Assembly (NCBI GenBank): GCA_937941745.1 | Contig: CALDGV010000115.1 | Span: forward strand, 1-7,260 | Reading direction: 5' to 3' | Length of the DNA stretch: 7,260 nt | Source of the DNA: an uncultured Prosthecobacter sp. | Lineage (GTDB): Bacteria; Verrucomicrobiota; Verrucomicrobiia; Verrucomicrobiales; Verrucomicrobiaceae | In this document: positions 5,424-7,260 of the stretch, piece by piece | Numbering within the stretch: position 1 is the stretch's first letter | Layout of the letters: each line of letters begins with the position of its first letter | The notes under the pieces: model-generated | What the model was told of the DNA's origin: nothing | Database searches by the model: none | Seen by the model: the letters and a program-made list of their open reading frames with translations, nothing else | Made by a program: the position numbers and the translations under genes

Positions 5424-7260
5424 TTAGTGACGAAACAAAAACTCGCTGCTGTTGAGCAGCGCCCACGCGATGTCGTTCCACTCCTCGGTGCGTTTGCCGG
5501 TGCGCGGTTTGCCGACTTTGTTCAGACCTTCCCTTGGCTCGCCATACGAGAGAGCCAGCTCCACCTCGGCGGAGGTCGGCAGGCGCGAGAGGATGGTCAG
5601 ATAAAGCTCGTCGAGCGTTTTCTGCGGCGTGCGTCTCGCATTGATGATGTCTCTGAGGCCGGGACCGCTCTCCAGCTTCTTTTGAATCTGGGTGGAGTTC
5701 AAAAGATGCAACCACTGCGGCGCGATGAACTTGTTCGACCGCTCTTCCTCCATGCCAGTGGCGCGCGCCGAACGTCCGAAGAGCGCGAGGAAGGGACTGG
5801 TGATGCTGCCGTCGCCAATCGACATCGCCGGCTCGCCCTGCGGGATGTAGGTGAAGGGCTCGGGAATGGCGCTGGTGTAAAGCTCAGTGGTGCCGGTGAT
5901 CTTGTTGATCGCATCAATGATCAGTTCGGCCTCCAGACGGCGCAGCGGATAGCGGGCAAAGTGCGCCTCCGGCTTCGTGTCGCCTAGCAGCGAGGATGCC
6001 TGGTAGGTGTTCGAGTTCAAAATGAGCCGGTAAAGGTGCTTCAAGTTGTATTTCGACTTCACCAGCTCGCCTTCGAGATAAGCGAGCAGCTCGGGATTCG
6101 ACGGCGGATTGTTTTCACGGAGGTCATCCGGCGCATGGATGATGCCGCGACCCAGAAACCAGGACCAAACGCGGTTCGCGATGCTCCGCGTGAACCACGG
6201 ATTTTTCGGCGTGATGAGCCATTCTGCGAAGACTTCGCGCGGATCGCGGTCCTCCGGAAGCTTGATCTTCTTCCCATCCGGGAACACCGCCTCGCCTGTC
6301 GCTGGCAACGCCGGAGCGTCCGTCGTGGCGACACCTTGCGCGGGCGCGGCAGGTTTTCCGATCTCCTCGATGGAGGCTTTCCCCGGCGCGATGTTTCCCG
6401 CCAGCGTGTGCGTGCCCATCGGGTCCCAGAAGACGTGCTCCTCCTTCCACTCGCTCGTCGGCTTGTAGCCCACCTGCGTGAAGAACCGAGCCATGCCCGC
6501 GAGCTTCTCCGGCTTCCACGCATCCGTGCGTACGCCCATGAAGGTGAGCGCCACCGTGGATGCTATGCCCTCCGGCTCGCGGTTCTGCATCGCGCGGTAA
6601 AAGTTCACGGGACCGACGCGGAAGTTGCTGCCGCTCGATGTCAGCAGATCACGCGCGAACTGATCGTAGGGCATGTTGTCCTCAATCGCCGTCATCACCC
6701 AACGGTGATAGGCCTGCGCCGCGTTCGGCCACAGATTGATCGGGAACTCCGCCTTGATGCGCAGCAGATCGCTCCACTTCATGGCCCAATACACCGCGAA
6801 CTCATCGCGCTGGAGCAGCGCCTCGATCAAAGCACGGCGTTTGTCCGGTTTCGTGTCCTCGATGAAGGCGCGCGCCTCAGCCGCCGTCGGCAACGTGCCG
6901 ATGACATCGAGGAAGGCGCGGCGCACAAACACCGCGTCTGGACAGAGCACCGCTTTGACACCGAGCGGCGCGAGTTTCGCCATCACGAGCCTGTCGATCT
7001 CGCCCGCAGGCTTCACCGGCGAGGTGCTCTCGTAGATCGGCGGCTCAACCTTGGGTTCCGGTTTCGGCTGCGGAGGCGGCAGCACCGGCACAGCGGCCTT
7101 TTTGGATGCCGTGGCGAGCAGCGGTGACTTCGCTGCATTGGCTTTTGGAGTCGCTGGCGTGGGTTTGACGGCAGGCGACGGCGCGGCGGCAGGCGTGCTT
7201 TTGCGTGCCGTGTCGTCAACCGCTCCGGCTGCGGTCATCGCGGCCAGCAGGAAGAAGAGA
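5424..7260 (-). CDS. DUF1549/DUF1553 exported protein (5' end missing)
   Basis: The frame is open to the window edge. The seven codons upstream of the ATG at 7238 read LFFLLAA and continue into MTAAGAVDD, so that ATG lies inside a signal peptide and the true start is beyond 7260. Numbering from that Met: residues 9-78 are a Pro/Ala/Lys-rich linker; DUF1549 spans about 79-255 (IDRLVMAKL, FVRRAFLDVIGTLPT at 104-118, YDQFARDLL at 191-199); DUF1553 spans about 331-604 (DPREVFAEWL, NPWFTRSIANRVWSWFLGRG at 346-365, DDLRENNPPSNPELL at 371-385, LYRLILNSNTYQ at 402-413, PLRRLEAELIIDAI at 431-444, LHLLNS at 510-515, and the terminal LLNSSEFLFRH). Many relatives carry CAQCH after the FxG segment; here FMGVRTDAWKPEKL (233-246) replaces it, and only one Cys (C99) is visible. 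Any cytochrome domain further upstream would be off-window. Role unknown; an exported partner of the DUF1501 product is inferred. Confidence 0.9.
   Translation of the reverse strand, partial: LFFLLAAMTAAGAVDDTARKSTPAAAPSPAVKPTPATPKANAAKSPLLATASKKAAVPVLPPPQPKPEPKVEPPIYESTSPVKPAGEIDRLVMAKLAPLGVKAVLCPDAVFVRRAFLDVIGTLPTAAEARAFIEDTKPDKRRALIEALLQRDEFAVYWAMKWSDLLRIKAEFPINLWPNAAQAYHRWVMTAIEDNMPYDQFARDLLTSSGSNFRVGPVNFYRAMQNREPEGIASTVALTFMGVRTDAWKPEKLAGMARFFTQVGYKPTSEWKEEHVFWDPMGTHTLAGNIAPGKASIEEIGKPAAPAQGVATTDAPALPATGEAVFPDGKKIKLPEDRDPREVFAEWLITPKNPWFTRSIANRVWSWFLGRGIIHAPDDLRENNPPSNPELLAYLEGELVKSKYNLKHLYRLILNSNTYQASSLLGDTKPEAHFARYPLRRLEAELIIDAINKITGTTELYTSAIPEPFTYIPQGEPAMSIGDGSITSPFLALFGRSARATGMEEERSNKFIAPQWLHLLNSTQIQKKLESGPGLRDIINARRTPQKTLDELYLTILSRLPTSAEVELALSYGEPREGLNKVGKPRTGKRTEEWNDIAWALLNSSEFLFRH
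7005..7214 (-). other. Pro/Ala/Lys-rich linker after signal peptide
   Basis: About 70 residues of low complexity follow the signal peptide of the DUF1549/DUF1553 protein. They are rich in Ala-Pro and Lys-Pro steps and end in PPPQPKPEPKVEPP. Such segments are usually extended and flexible, so this could space the folded domains from a membrane or wall anchor. Confidence 0.6.

Larger units (their letters stand above)
1..7260 (-). other. Five-gene co-directional cluster, probable operon
   Basis: All five genes share one strand, with gaps of 20, 12, -4 and 14 bases and no room for internal terminators or ordinary promoters. Transcription as one unit from a promoter beyond 7260 is inferred. Four products carry export signals (two Tat-like, one Sec, one cut by the window edge); the fourth gene's product does not. 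Confidence 0.75.

Noticed and set aside
5404..5715. N-terminal extension of the DUF1501 gene to an ATG at 5715
   Set aside because: The extra 104 residues overlap the end of the DUF1553 gene, look like out-of-frame translation, and would bury the Tat-like signal internally.
6036..7127. Plus-strand open frame of 363 codons opposite the DUF1549/DUF1553 gene
   Set aside because: It is an Arg/His-rich shadow of a conserved gene with no recognisable motif.
7236..7238. ATG as the true start of the DUF1549/DUF1553 protein
   Set aside because: The in-frame codons upstream encode LFFLLAA, the core of a signal peptide, so the start is beyond the window.

Overview
The window looks like a stretch of a GC-rich Verrucomicrobiota genome; Planctomycetota is the main alternative. 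This rests on the gene families, not on any marker gene: a DUF1549/DUF1553 protein, a DUF1501 protein and an exported PPC-domain protein in a row are typical of these phyla and uncommon elsewhere. No rRNA, tRNA, CRISPR array, transposase or phage gene is visible.

All supported genes lie on the minus strand and read right to left as one tight cluster, probably one operon whose promoter lies beyond base 7260. In transcription order: (1) a DUF1549/DUF1553 protein, 5' end cut by the window edge; (2) a DUF1501 protein with a twin-arginine signal; (3) a 712-residue secreted protein with two PPC domains; (4) a soluble flavoprotein carrying all three sequence signatures of flavin-dependent halogenases; (5) a DUF2264 protein with a twin-arginine signal, 3' end cut by the window edge. 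Gaps are 20, 12, -4 (ATGA overlap) and 14 bases, so there is no unexplained non-coding stretch over 300 bases. The starts lack well-placed Shine-Dalgarno sequences, which suggests translational coupling or leaderless-like initiation.

Genes 1-3 form the familiar exported trio whose biochemical role is still unknown; a part in handling extracellular polymers is often suspected. DUF2264 has an all-helical, glycosidase-like character and fits that idea. The flavin-dependent halogenase-like enzyme is the odd member: it has no export signal while the other four proteins are exported. Other unusual points are that the DUF1549/DUF1553 protein lacks the CxxCH haem-type motif and the second cysteine cluster found in many relatives, that the PPC protein ends in a SHOCT-like helical tail, and that the DUF2264 gene is lower in GC than its neighbours (about 57% against 69% in hand-counted 240-base samples).
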